Shown here in pieces: positions 17,678 through 26,761 of a stretch of 64,000 nt of DNA (position 1 is the first letter of the stretch; the number at the start of each line of letters is the position of its first letter). A program made the position numbers and the translations under genes. The notes under the pieces were generated by a model. It did no database searches and was not told the origin of the DNA. It was given only the letters and a program-made list of their open reading frames with translations. Source of the stretch: Paenibacillus sp. 19GGS1-52 (lineage in GTDB: Bacteria; Bacillota; Bacilli; Paenibacillales; Paenibacillaceae); the NCBI RefSeq assembly GCF_022369515.1, contig NZ_CP059724.1, positions 2,728,001 to 2,792,000 on the forward strand, given 5' to 3'.

Positions 17678-18223
17678 ATGATCAATCAGTATGAGTTGAC
17701 CATAAGCAATCTTACTCAAGCGGATACATTATCGGTAAACCAGCTGTTCGAAGCCTCGATTACAGATGCCTTTGAACAAGAAAGCTTGGGTCATTTTCAA
17801 AATGATATTCAACTAGAAATTGAAAATAAAAAGCGGCTAGTGGAGAGAGCGCTTGACCCGACTATAACAGATATCCATTTCCTTCTTGCCAAAATAAATG
17901 AGGTCGTTGTCGGCACAATTTCCTACAAGCCCTGTGGCGAAGATATCCGAATATGCACAGAAAATGGGCTGGATGATGTAGGCGAATTGGGCAGTTTATA
18001 CGTGTTGCCTAGCTATCAGAACCGACGTATCGGTTCGGCCTTAATTAAAGGCATGGTAACTTTTCTAAAAAAACAGGGTATTGATGAATTTTGCTTGGAC
18101 AGTGGCTACAAACGTGCTCAGGAGAGATGGGTGCGGAAGTTTGGAGAGCCTTATAAGACGGTTAAGGACTATTGGGGACCTGGTTCAATTCATATGGTCT
18201 GGCTGTGTAAAGTAAACAAATAG
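17678..18223 (+). CDS. GNAT-family N-acetyltransferase
   Basis: A 181-residue acetyltransferase with motif A LYVLPSYQNRRIGSALIKGM at about residues 108-127 and motif B in the following FLKKQGIDEFCLDSGYKRAQ. The N-terminal half, with SITDAFEQESLGH, is a longer substrate-binding region. ATG 17678 is chosen because AGAGGTG lies eight bases upstream; the TTG at 17657 has no such site. It sits immediately downstream of a broken GNAT gene. Confidence 0.83.
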   Translation: MINQYELTISNLTQADTLSVNQLFEASITDAFEQESLGHFQNDIQLEIENKKRLVERALDPTITDIHFLLAKINEVVVGTISYKPCGEDIRICTENGLDDVGELGSLYVLPSYQNRRIGSALIKGMVTFLKKQGIDEFCLDSGYKRAQERWVRKFGEPYKTVKDYWGPGSIHMVWLCKVNK

Positions 18224-18234
18224 AAGGGGATTGT

Positions 18235-18432
18235 TTGAATCAAGCGGATTCGCAAATCTTTGACAAGCTAGCGAGAAATTCTTTTCATGGGACGGGACTT
18301 CTTCAATATTTAAAAGATAAACAGGAAGAGCATATAGTCATCATGGGTTGTAAAACACAATACTGTATCGATACTGCAGTCAGAAGTGCTGAGGAAGACT
18401 TATTTCGTCCAACACATGATTCTTATAGATAA
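18235..18432 (+). pseudogene. Isochorismatase-family (cysteine hydrolase) central fragment
   Basis: The frame encodes NSFHGTGLLQYLKDK and then HIVIMGCKTQYCIDTAVRSA. This is the catalytic-cysteine region of isochorismatase-like hydrolases (a typical motif is GxxTxxCVxxTxR). The N-terminal aspartate strand and the C-terminal third are absent, so it cannot be active. A TTG start with a GAAGGGGA site could still drive translation of 65 residues. Confidence 0.65.
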
Positions 18433-18457
18433 TCGCCACAAGCCCGTAAGAGTTGGA

Positions 18458-18502
18458 AAACCCGTCAATATCCTTGCTTTAGCATGGTATTGACGGGTTT
18501 TT
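18458..18502. terminator. Bidirectional terminator between the isochorismatase remnant and the LTA-synthase-like gene
   Basis: AAACCCGTCAATA pairs perfectly with TATTGACGGGTTT. T runs follow on both strands, so it can end transcription from either side. Confidence 0.8.
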
Positions 18503-18511
18503 GTATCTAAC

Positions 18512-20377
18512 TTATTCCTTGACTGCTCTATCCGGTAATTGTGTCACATAACTATCGGACAGTTGAAGGAGCTTCAGCGCACGATTGAATTCATCTTCTG
18601 TGGATTGAAGCGGTTTGTTGCCGTCACCGGACAAAGTATAATGCTGCCCGTCCTCAAATCCGCTGCCGGATAAGAACAGTTCTTCGTTATTAACGAATGA
18701 TCCGGTTGGCAAATAGTACCGTTGAGGCAGCAAATTGTAGGCAGTCTGATTCAATAAATCTTGTCCAAAATGAATATGGTTATTCAATGAAACTCCTAAT
18801 AGATTTGTTACAGTTGGTAGAATATCTACCTGTCCACCTAATTGATTGTTTACACTTGGAGTCACAACCCCCTCAGAGGCTATGACCAATGGAATATTGA
18901 TCAGATCGCGTTCGGTATATTCATGGTTCAGAATTTCCTCCATCAAGGTTTTATCCTCATCTTTCAGCGAGAAAATAGGCAGTCCGCGATGATCACCGTA
19001 CAGTATGACTAAGCTATCATCCCATACACCGTTCTCCTTGAGTTCTGCAATAAACTGCCCAAGCGCGTAATCCGCGTAATTCTGGGCACGAATGTAATCA
19101 CCAACAAAAGTGCCCTCGAATCGTTCTGGGAGAGCCATTTGGTATTTATCTTCCGGGATCGAGAAAGGATTATGCGATGACATCGAGATAACCTGTGAAT
19201 AGAAAGGCTGACTGCTCTCATTCATGCGGGCCAATTCAGTGGCTGTCTTCGAATACAGAACTTCATCGGACGCTCCATAAAATAGGGTGTCGTCTTCACC
19301 GAAAAAAGGTTTGTCATAGTACCGGTTAAATCCTAGTGCACTGTACAGCTCGCCACGGTTCCAGAAGTCAACAGCATTCGTATGAAAAGTGGCGGTGTCG
19401 TAACCTTGGCTCTGCAGCAGTTTAGGTAAGCTTGGAAGCTCTTTGGGAGCGTATATCTCTGTTGCCGGCCCATCTGGCGGAACATAAAAGGAGGTGTTTA
19501 CGATAAATTCGGCATCAGAGGTGTTGCCTTGCCCGACCTGTTGGAAGAATCGGGGGAAATAGAGACTGCTATCCGCGAGCTTATTCATATTCGGTGTAAT
19601 TTCATGTCCATCAAGCGATAAATGGATTAAGAAGTTCTGAAAGGACTCCATTTGAATGATGATCAGGTTCTTTCCTTTGGCGGCACCATATAATACCGGG
19701 TTAGACTGAGATTGGATTCCTTTTGTTTGATCAATAACAGATTGTGTAATCTGAGAGAAGTCGATTTGCTCTTCCTCTTGACCCGCGAGCAGCGCGTAAG
19801 CTTCGTAATTTAGAATGCCCATCTGCTCAGCTTGGACGTTCTCATTCATACTGGCCTGGTTCGGGAAGATATTCATCATACATAATGCCAAGGATATACA
19901 GAAAAGGGCAGCGACCACCTTCCGGTTGCTAGGGCCAGACATGGATTTCTTCCAGGCTAGCGCTTTCTTCCGGCTGAGCATAACAAAGCTAATGATAATA
20001 ATATCCAGAAAAATAAGCATATATTGAGGGTGGACGACTGCGAAAATACTCTTCTTGACGGCTCCTACTTGCTTTGCCTGACCGATCACTTGAGAAGTAG
20101 CAATAATGCCAAAGTGATTGTGGTAGATTATCAAGGAGAAGAATAAAATGGTAATTAGTAGATTTACAAGCATATAGATGGCAATCTTCCGTTTCGTGGC
20201 AAACCATTCAATCAGGCAGAAGATTAATAGTACAAAGGGAATTTCTTTGAACAATGTACCCCAGGTTGGCCCATCTTCGAACAAGTAGTACCAGGCAAAA
20301 TAACTTTTTGCAAGCATAATAATAGAGAAAAACAGTATGGATCTTTTGCTGAGTGTTCGTGTTTTATGCAACCGCAT
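18512..20377 (-). CDS. LTA synthase family sulfatase (LtaS/YfnI-like)
   Basis: A 621-residue protein with about five N-terminal membrane segments (residues 12-170) and an extracytoplasmic alkaline-phosphatase/sulfatase domain from about residue 230. Metal and catalytic residues expected for LtaS are present: the glutamate in IIQMESFQNF, the nucleophile threonine in GQGNTSDAEF, and the aspartate-histidine pair in LYGDHRGLP. The family polymerises glycerol phosphate on the outer membrane face or primes the chain. A role in teichoic acid or phosphoglycolipid synthesis is likely. The gene is monocistronic, with terminator at its 3' end. Confidence 0.88.
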   Translation of the reverse strand: MRLHKTRTLSKRSILFFSIIMLAKSYFAWYYLFEDGPTWGTLFKEIPFVLLIFCLIEWFATKRKIAIYMLVNLLITILFFSLIIYHNHFGIIATSQVIGQAKQVGAVKKSIFAVVHPQYMLIFLDIIIISFVMLSRKKALAWKKSMSGPSNRKVVAALFCISLALCMMNIFPNQASMNENVQAEQMGILNYEAYALLAGQEEEQIDFSQITQSVIDQTKGIQSQSNPVLYGAAKGKNLIIIQMESFQNFLIHLSLDGHEITPNMNKLADSSLYFPRFFQQVGQGNTSDAEFIVNTSFYVPPDGPATEIYAPKELPSLPKLLQSQGYDTATFHTNAVDFWNRGELYSALGFNRYYDKPFFGEDDTLFYGASDEVLYSKTATELARMNESSQPFYSQVISMSSHNPFSIPEDKYQMALPERFEGTFVGDYIRAQNYADYALGQFIAELKENGVWDDSLVILYGDHRGLPIFSLKDEDKTLMEEILNHEYTERDLINIPLVIASEGVVTPSVNNQLGGQVDILPTVTNLLGVSLNNHIHFGQDLLNQTAYNLLPQRYYLPTGSFVNNEELFLSGSGFEDGQHYTLSGDGNKPLQSTEDEFNRALKLLQLSDSYVTQLPDRAVKE

Positions 20378-20533
20378 TGCTTATGCGCATCCTTTTCTTT
20401 TTAATTAGTTTATTCTATTACATTGTAGGTTTCATAATCAACTATAAAAGATTAGCTAAACATACTACAAGAATGCTCATTTGTACTATCCTCAAGTATT
20501 TCAATTAATCTTGCGTCACTTATGCGCTCTAGC

Positions 20534-20561
20534 GAGTAATACTAATAATGACCCATACCGC
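20534..20561 (+). promoter_or_regulatory. Leader motif shared with the yyaL repeats
   Basis: GAGTAATACTAATAATGACC and the following CATACCGC nearly match GGGTAATACTAACAATGACC plus CATTCCGC found before yyaL copies 1 and 3 (41491-41518 and 47011-47038). Even the preceding CTCT and AGCG are conserved relative to copy 1. This copy stands 128 bases before the GNAT-fusion gene. Confidence 0.6.
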
Positions 20562-20585
20562 TTACCTGAGAAAAAGCCGTGTTTC

Positions 20586-20615
20586 TTGTCATAATATTCC
20601 AAATAATAGTATAAT
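20586..20615 (+). promoter_or_regulatory. Promoter of the GNAT-fusion gene
   Basis: TTGTCA at 20586-20591 and TATAAT at 20610-20615 are 18 bases apart, with the TTCCAA element between them. Confidence 0.6.
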
Positions 20616-20688
20616 AAGAGCTCAACGGCTATTATTGAATCTTTATTACGAATACATACTCATATTTGAACAATAAGGAGAAGAGTTC

Positions 20689-23600
20689 ATGACACCAAAT
20701 ACCATCGCGGAACAAATCCGCATTATCGAATACGATCCTTCCTACGCTCGAGCAGTCGCTGATATGTGGAATCTCAGCAATGAAAGCTGGGGAGGCGGCA
20801 CTAACCAGAGAACAGAGGACACGGTGCGTCGGGAGATGGATATTTCATCCAATCTTTATGTGTTTCTCGCCGTGGATGGCAAGGAGGTAGTCGGCTTCTG
20901 CAGTTTTGCACACTATCGTCAAGATGAAGGTGCCTTGTATATACCGCTACTAAATGTGCGACCCGACTATCACGGTTATAAGGTCGGTCGCAATCTGATT
21001 TTGCACGCCGTCCGCAAAACAGTCGAAGCGGGTTGGCCGCGACTGGATCTATTTACCTGGGCTGGTAACACCAAAGCTGTACCAATGTATAAGAAATGCG
21101 GTTTCTTTTGGGAAAAAAATGAAGATTATGTCCATCTGATGAATTTCATTCCAACTGTCCTGAAAATGGAAGCGCTTGCTCCTTATTTCGAGGAGCTGGA
21201 TTGGTACGCAGACAGCACTCGCGAACTCCCTATCCAGCCAGATGGCCGCCGAGAGCGTGGCTTTGATTTCTTAGATTACACTTGGCAAAAGGGAGAACTT
21301 TCTTTGCGGGCAGAATTCGAGAAGACCGGTCGCGGATTGACCGCCCTTGACACTCCTGACTATGAAATTTCTACGGAGATCGACGACCATGATCTTGTGT
21401 TTGGCTCCGCCTACAAGATTCGCTATCACATCAAGAATCGCTCTACGACCGAACTGGCAATTGAGATCAAGGGCCAGAACGACAAAAACATTCGTTTTTC
21501 CCTGTTCGTTGCCCAAACGCTCGCCCCGGGAGAAACGGTCATCGTAGAGGGTGATTTCGAGCTTGATCCTGTTCGGGAGGAGCAGAATGAGAAGAAGACC
21601 CATCCGGTGGTTAGGAGCAATTGGATTATCGGTGGCAAGCGGGCTGAGTTCCGCCTTGGCATCGCTCCGAAATTTCCAGCCAAGCTGAAGCTAACATTAC
21701 CAACAAGGGAGCTGTATCCGGGCCTTCCGGCCGAAATGTACTTGAACGTGGAGAATAATTTTGCCTCGGAAGCAGAGTTCACTTTTGACTTGCCGGAGGA
21801 CGAATTCCTGAAATGGAGTGATCGTGCGGTACGCTTCACGGTTCCGGCTAAGAGTAAAACTTCTGTCCCGGTACCCTTCACTCTGCAGTCTTACGGACTT
21901 TATTCACGAGATATTGAGGTAACGGCCATTCCGGTTGGAAAGAAGGCGGTCTCCTTCACAAGTAAACTATCCGTCCTAATGAAGGGAACGCATGGCCGAT
22001 TTGGTGGACAGGTGGGGGAGCAGTGGGTTGCCGTAAACGGTGCATTCTCCCTCCATCTGAACAAGATCGACAATGGAATATGGATTGAATATCCCGGCTC
22101 CAGCCACAACTTCTGGTGGGCTTTTCCGAGGTTAGGCAAGCCGTTCGCAGAAGAATTCTCCAAGAAGCAGGCCAAAGAAGTGAAGATCTATGCGGAAGGG
22201 GAGAGCCAGGTTCTCGAAGCCCTCTACGAGTCAGATGACTTCCCAGGCTTGGAGATAAAGACGGTAGCCAAGCTGTTCGCAAACGGAATCGCTGAGTTTC
22301 ATCATGAGATCTGCAATACCAACAGCAAAACACTGGATGAAGACGTATATGTATTGACGAATTTCGGCTTTTTTGGCAAGCGGCTCGTCCTGCCATACCA
22401 AGGCCATTACGTGGATATGGGCGATGCGCACTCTAGTGATCCGAGTTATTGGGATAGTGCCCAGATCACGGAGAATTGGCTGTTCTGCAAGGAAGAGAAC
22501 GTCACCTGCGGAATATGCTGGGATCCTGCTCTGAAGCTGCTCCGCCCGGAATATACACTTGGGCTGGAGCACAATCTTGGCCGGATTTCCGGCGGAGATG
22601 TCGTGCGGACAAAGGTGACTGTGTTTGCTCTAAATACCTTCGGCAAGTGGTCCGAATTCCGCTCCTTTGCTCGGAAGCAACTGAATTCGGTCGTTCCGGT
22701 GCTGGACGATCATCTTGAATTAATGCTAGGCGGCGGAAATCCGTTTGCGGCGGGGGCGCTTCATGCAGAACTAATCGAACGAAAGATGATTCCGCTTGCT
22801 GGAAGCCTTGAACTGTATGTGCAAAACGATGGTAGTACGGAGTGGAGAGCGGCTGGTATCGAGTTGCAAAGGGAGCAGGATTTGCATTCTGCGGGTTTTG
22901 AGCTTTCTGCTGAGGAAATGGAATCGTCGGGACACGGTGAGTCCGGCCGAAAGGTCCGGCTCGTCTATCAGGGAGAGGATCGCGTTCAGGAACGGTCGGG
23001 CCTCTGGTTCCCTCAGAGTGATACAACTTTCGTTTGTGAGATGGAAGAAGGCCCAGCAGGTTCCCTGTACACGATGAGCAACGGAGTTCTCTCCATAGCG
23101 GCTACCCCTGAATTCGGGAGTGTCGTGCATTCACTGAAGTACCAAGGGGAAGAATGGCTGGACAGTTCTTATCCGGAAGCAGGCCCGCGTTCCTGGTGGA
23201 ATCCCTGGCATGGTGGACTCGGTGTGGGAATTCAAGGCCTAGGTGGATTCAGCCGGCAGCAGGAGACGAGAACCGCGGCTTGGGTGAAGCGAATGGATGA
23301 ACACGGCAATGTCTGGAAGGGACTGCGAATAACCACTTCTATCGAGAAGCAAGAAGCAAATCGGGGAATTACAATTAATCAGCATTACCTTATGCTGCCC
23401 GGCGTCCCTATGCTCTGTGTACAACATTCGGTGACCAATGGTAGTGGATTAGTTCTGCCACAGTATTCGCTATCAGAGGATAGTTACTTCAAGCCTTCGC
23501 CTGTCTTCTCCGAAGGATGGATGGAGTTCCCCGAGGAAGGCAAGTTCCTGCTTGGAAAGATAGAAGCTCAGCTTGATTCCAAGGGGATCATACGAATCGG

Positions 23601-23859
23601 TGCGGCAACACGTAAGGATATGTTGCATATTGTGAATAGTTATCCCAATCAGAAGGCTTCGGCGTATGTGAACAACAAGGTGTTCTCTCATAGTGTGAAT
23701 CACCAGCTTCCACTTCTCAATGGAGAGGCCGCATGGACTCAGCCGACCTTCCTGATCTTGGGACAGATCGCTCTGAATCCAGAGGATGTACGTAGCCTTC
23801 TGAAGCTGAACTTTGCCAATCCTACTGATAATGAGGAGACCTTACATGCCGATCATTGA
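20689..23859 (+). CDS. GNAT acetyltransferase fused to a large beta-sandwich/mutarotase-like protein
   Basis: A 1056-residue protein. Residues 8-155 form a GNAT domain (VRPDYHGYKVGRNLILHAV as motif A, then PMYKKCGFFWE). The remaining 900 residues look like immunoglobulin-like beta segments (residues 230-430). Next come regions rich in tryptophan and glycine that resemble carbohydrate-active accessory domains, and a C-terminal domain from about 800 with the flow of galactose-mutarotase-like folds (SNGVLSIAATPEFGSVVHSL). No signal peptide is present. The end overlaps the amidohydrolase start by 14 bases. The start follows AAGGAGAAGAG. No known activity can be given for the fusion. Confidence 0.75.
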   Translation: MTPNTIAEQIRIIEYDPSYARAVADMWNLSNESWGGGTNQRTEDTVRREMDISSNLYVFLAVDGKEVVGFCSFAHYRQDEGALYIPLLNVRPDYHGYKVGRNLILHAVRKTVEAGWPRLDLFTWAGNTKAVPMYKKCGFFWEKNEDYVHLMNFIPTVLKMEALAPYFEELDWYADSTRELPIQPDGRRERGFDFLDYTWQKGELSLRAEFEKTGRGLTALDTPDYEISTEIDDHDLVFGSAYKIRYHIKNRSTTELAIEIKGQNDKNIRFSLFVAQTLAPGETVIVEGDFELDPVREEQNEKKTHPVVRSNWIIGGKRAEFRLGIAPKFPAKLKLTLPTRELYPGLPAEMYLNVENNFASEAEFTFDLPEDEFLKWSDRAVRFTVPAKSKTSVPVPFTLQSYGLYSRDIEVTAIPVGKKAVSFTSKLSVLMKGTHGRFGGQVGEQWVAVNGAFSLHLNKIDNGIWIEYPGSSHNFWWAFPRLGKPFAEEFSKKQAKEVKIYAEGESQVLEALYESDDFPGLEIKTVAKLFANGIAEFHHEICNTNSKTLDEDVYVLTNFGFFGKRLVLPYQGHYVDMGDAHSSDPSYWDSAQITENWLFCKEENVTCGICWDPALKLLRPEYTLGLEHNLGRISGGDVVRTKVTVFALNTFGKWSEFRSFARKQLNSVVPVLDDHLELMLGGGNPFAAGALHAELIERKMIPLAGSLELYVQNDGSTEWRAAGIELQREQDLHSAGFELSAEEMESSGHGESGRKVRLVYQGEDRVQERSGLWFPQSDTTFVCEMEEGPAGSLYTMSNGVLSIAATPEFGSVVHSLKYQGEEWLDSSYPEAGPRSWWNPWHGGLGVGIQGLGGFSRQQETRTAAWVKRMDEHGNVWKGLRITTSIEKQEANRGITINQHYLMLPGVPMLCVQHSVTNGSGLVLPQYSLSEDSYFKPSPVFSEGWMEFPEEGKFLLGKIEAQLDSKGIIRIGAATRKDMLHIVNSYPNQKASAYVNNKVFSHSVNHQLPLLNGEAAWTQPTFLILGQIALNPEDVRSLLKLNFANPTDNEETLHADH

Positions 23860-24721
23860 CATTCACATTCATCTGTCCAATATTGACAGCTTTCATCAAA
23901 CAGCGGTGGAGCTGTCCAAAGTTGATTACACTGCAGCTGGCCTCAAGGCGGAGTTTGACAAGAACAACGTCGTTCTCGGCATTGGCATGGGTGTTACGGA
24001 GCAGACGGAGGGAGCCTTTCCGGACTCTACTTCACCCAATCCGATGGGTCTTGACTTGGAAGACACTGTTCCGCCGTTCTTAATGGAATGCATTGGCATC
24101 AATCCGAACAGGCTCACAGGGGAGCACGCCCAAGAGGAGCTGGAGCGAATCGAAGCGCGGTTGCAAGCTCCCGAGGTAGCGGGAATTAAGCTTTATGCTG
24201 GGTATTATCATCATTACGTCTATGACTCAATCTATGGACCGATCTATGAGCTGGCTGCCAAGTACGGTATGCCCGTGGTCATTCATACTGGCGATACGTA
24301 CTCGATGAATGGATTGCTCAAATATTCGCATCCTCTCACCGTGGATGAATTAGCCTATCAGCAGCGTGGTGTGAACTTTATGATCTGTCATCTGGGTGAT
24401 CCTTGGGTAATGGACGCTGCCGAAGTGGTGGCCAAGAATCCGAATGTCTATGCCGATTTGTCCGGCCTCGTCGTCGGCGATCGGCCGCATTTTGAACGGT
24501 TCATGAATGAACCCTTATTCATGGACCATTTTCGCCGGGCGCTGGTGTACTCCGATCATTACGAGAAAATGTTGTTCGGAACCGATTGGCCGCTTGCACC
24601 CATTGACCTGTATGCGGAATTCGTTCGCCGGCTCATACCTGAGCAGCATCACGAGAAGGTATTCTACGAGAATGCCTTTGGGCTGTTTCCACGCATCCAG
24701 CAGCGGATTGCGGCGGTCTGA
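23846..24721 (+). CDS. Amidohydrolase-family (amidohydro_2) metal-dependent hydrolase
   Basis: A 291-residue TIM-barrel hydrolase. The HxH metal motif DIHIHLS is at the N terminus, a lysine-containing IKLYAGYYHHY follows at about 115, PVVIHTGD at about 143, MICHLGDPW at about 178, and the late aspartate in LFGTDWPL near 245. These are hallmarks of amidohydrolase family 2 (ACMSD/YcfH-like). ATG 23846 follows GAGGAG and lies within the end of the preceding gene, so the two are translationally coupled and probably act on the same compound. Confidence 0.85.
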   Translation: MPIIDIHIHLSNIDSFHQTAVELSKVDYTAAGLKAEFDKNNVVLGIGMGVTEQTEGAFPDSTSPNPMGLDLEDTVPPFLMECIGINPNRLTGEHAQEELERIEARLQAPEVAGIKLYAGYYHHYVYDSIYGPIYELAAKYGMPVVIHTGDTYSMNGLLKYSHPLTVDELAYQQRGVNFMICHLGDPWVMDAAEVVAKNPNVYADLSGLVVGDRPHFERFMNEPLFMDHFRRALVYSDHYEKMLFGTDWPLAPIDLYAEFVRRLIPEQHHEKVFYENAFGLFPRIQQRIAAV

Positions 24722-25370
24722 TTGTAGAAGTTTTCGTCAATTGCCTTGGTCGAAAGGGTGATTTTAGAAGCTGCTGTTCATACTTGCTTGTCGCCATGCG
24801 GTTTGTCCCATCAGTTCCCGCATGGTAGACAGGTACTCGTGTTCCGATTGATGCTCAAGAAAATAGATTCGAAAAGCTACCGTAGTATCATGATTGGTTT
24901 AGTTCATTCGACCCGATCGTTTGTGTCAGCCGCGTCTGGTAAAGCGCTGTCCTCCAAATAAGCTGCCTCCGGTAGAGTACCGTAAACAGCTTATAGCCAA
25001 GGGTCTTTTTTTCAGTGTCTATAAAATGGAGGCATGGCCAACATCAAGATTAGGGTTAATTGACGCTTACGTATAAGAAATCTCCGGTAAAGTATTTTTT
25101 AAATAATTATCGTAGTCATAGGCTGTATTCTGTACGATATAAACATGAAATGCTTTTATTTGTTCACTAGCTTCTATTATTAAAAGTATACCAATCTGTA
25201 CTATTAATTAATCTTCGTCACATAAAAAAATATAAAGGAAACCAATTTTCAAAGATACATAAATCATCACTCCGTTAACTATTACTTGTAAAAAGCCTGC
25301 CATAAAGTAAAAAGGACGACATGTTCGTCGTCAAATTTCCGCTGTTGCATTCCTATTATGGGAGTTTCAT
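24722..25370. other. Intergenic region with a nested hairpin
   Basis: No convincing gene was found in about 650 bases. A nested hairpin is present at 24958-24994: ATAAGCTG/CAGCTTAT outside and CGGTA/TACCG inside, with a T run at 25004-25011, which could terminate the amidohydrolase transcript. A second small hairpin, GACGA/TCGTC, lies at about 25315-25330. The stretch 24750-24960 carries short open runs but no motif I recognise. Confidence 0.4.
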
Positions 25371-26259
25371 ATGTTAAAAAAAAAGAAAACTCGTCTTTAT
25401 TACAACAGCTTTTCTACTTTGTTCAATGTCGTTGGCTACTTCTGGATTTGCGAGCGTTGAGGGTGCAAATTCAACCTTCAACGCAGATGAAGTGAAAATC
25501 TTTTACCAGAAGTATGCTACACAGTCTGAGGGTTCTCCTATAGAGACCTCGCCACAATTAAAACTATTCACTTCAACTCCTACACCGAAAATTGAAAGAT
25601 CATCTGTTGCACCTATATTTGATGAGAGTGGCAAGATTGTTAGCACAGTAAATATTGGAAAAAATGTTGTCGGTACTAAGTCAATAAACTTAGATTCCGC
25701 TAGTGCCGCCGCCACAGGGAAAATCTGTTCAGTGTTGGTGGCCGTTGATGAAGAATATCGTGCAAAACACAGTGATTGGCAAACACTAACAACAAACATA
25801 GTTGAGGCCGCTGATGATGCATTCAACTCTAATTTCGGGGTTGATTTATCAGTTACTGCTTATCGATACTGGTTCTCATCTGGAAGCAATTCAGCTGAAA
25901 TACTTGATAACTTAAAAGGTAGTGGAACGGATGGTTATGATTTTGTTACTGGCTTTACTGCTGAACCTGATTTTTTTACTAATGGGGTACAAATTGGCGG
26001 GAAGGCATATACTTATTCCTCTGCACCTTTATATGCGGCATATAGTGCGGTCTGGGATCAAGCATCGTATGGTTCAAATTGGCATGCATTACAACACGAA
26101 CTTTCACATAACTATTCTTTAGAACATGACTTACCAGAAGGGCCCACCCCGGTTTGTATTATGAATTATGGTACAATGTATCAGACAACCGCATGGCACA
26201 CTGACCATCGTACGCAGTTAGCTGCACATGTAAGCTGGTACGGAAATAATATTAATTAA
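25371..26259 (+). CDS. Secreted zinc metalloprotease (metzincin-like), signal peptide out of frame by one base
   Basis: The body, readable from ATG 25426, encodes 277 residues with the zinc site HELSHNYSLEH (HExxHxxxxxH) and a Met-turn-like CIMNYG about 20 residues later, as in metzincin proteases. The glycine usual in HExxHxxGxxH is serine. Upstream, ATG 25371 with a GGGAG site begins MLKKK, and after a run of nine A the signal peptide KLVFITTAFLLCSMSLATSG continues in the body frame. Eight A would restore one ORF. The gene is thus frameshifted in its secretion signal, by slippage, mutation or sequencing error. Confidence 0.65.
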
Positions 26260-26270
26260 TATTAATACGG

Positions 26271-26303
26271 ATGCGCCATAAAACATGGTTTTGTGGCGCA
26301 TTT
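26271..26303 (+). terminator. Hairpin after the metalloprotease gene
   Basis: ATGCGCCA pairs with TGGCGCAT, followed by only a short T run, so it is a weak terminator. Confidence 0.55.
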
Positions 26304-26326
26304 GATAAAGAGAGGACCACCAATTA

Positions 26327-26650
26327 ATGAAAAAATTCCTTGTAATATTTCTTTTTGTTCTATTTTTGAGCGGATGTGTTACAAGAGAATCCAGTAATAG
26401 TGAAACTGAAAAAATCGTTGATGATCCAGTGACTTGGTTGAATATTGAAGGAAAGAAGTACTATTACTTCTCTTCTCAGCCTGTTGCACTTGAAGAGAAT
26501 ACTCTTGTTGATACGGGAATAATTACGGACTCAGATGATGGTATATCTGACGTGGGGCTGAAAATTTATAAGAGTGATGATTTTACAGATAGCTTCTTTA
26601 TCAAGAATCCAGGTGATGGAGTATGGCTTGAATATCGATATCGCAAATAA
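26327..26650 (+). CDS. Small putative lipoprotein
   Basis: A 107-residue protein with a lipoprotein signal: MKKFLVIFLFVLFLSGC, the lipobox LSGC placing the lipidated cysteine at residue 17. The mature part is about 90 residues, acidic and rich in aromatic residues, with no recognised domain. It follows the secreted protease and may be exported with it. Confidence 0.7.
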   Translation: MKKFLVIFLFVLFLSGCVTRESSNSETEKIVDDPVTWLNIEGKKYYYFSSQPVALEENTLVDTGIITDSDDGISDVGLKIYKSDDFTDSFFIKNPGDGVWLEYRYRK

Positions 26651-26761
26651 ATCAAATTAAAGGTACAATTCATGATGCTTGAACAACAAACAACAAAATT
26701 ATTTTTAACATCGGGAACATTGCTACTAATTTGACGCTTACACTGACCATAGAAGTAAACC

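Noticed and set aside
21271-23703. Several minus-strand ORFs of 60-170 residues within the GNAT-fusion gene.
   Set aside because: They are shadows of the 1056-residue frame, which has the ribosome binding site and domain patterns.
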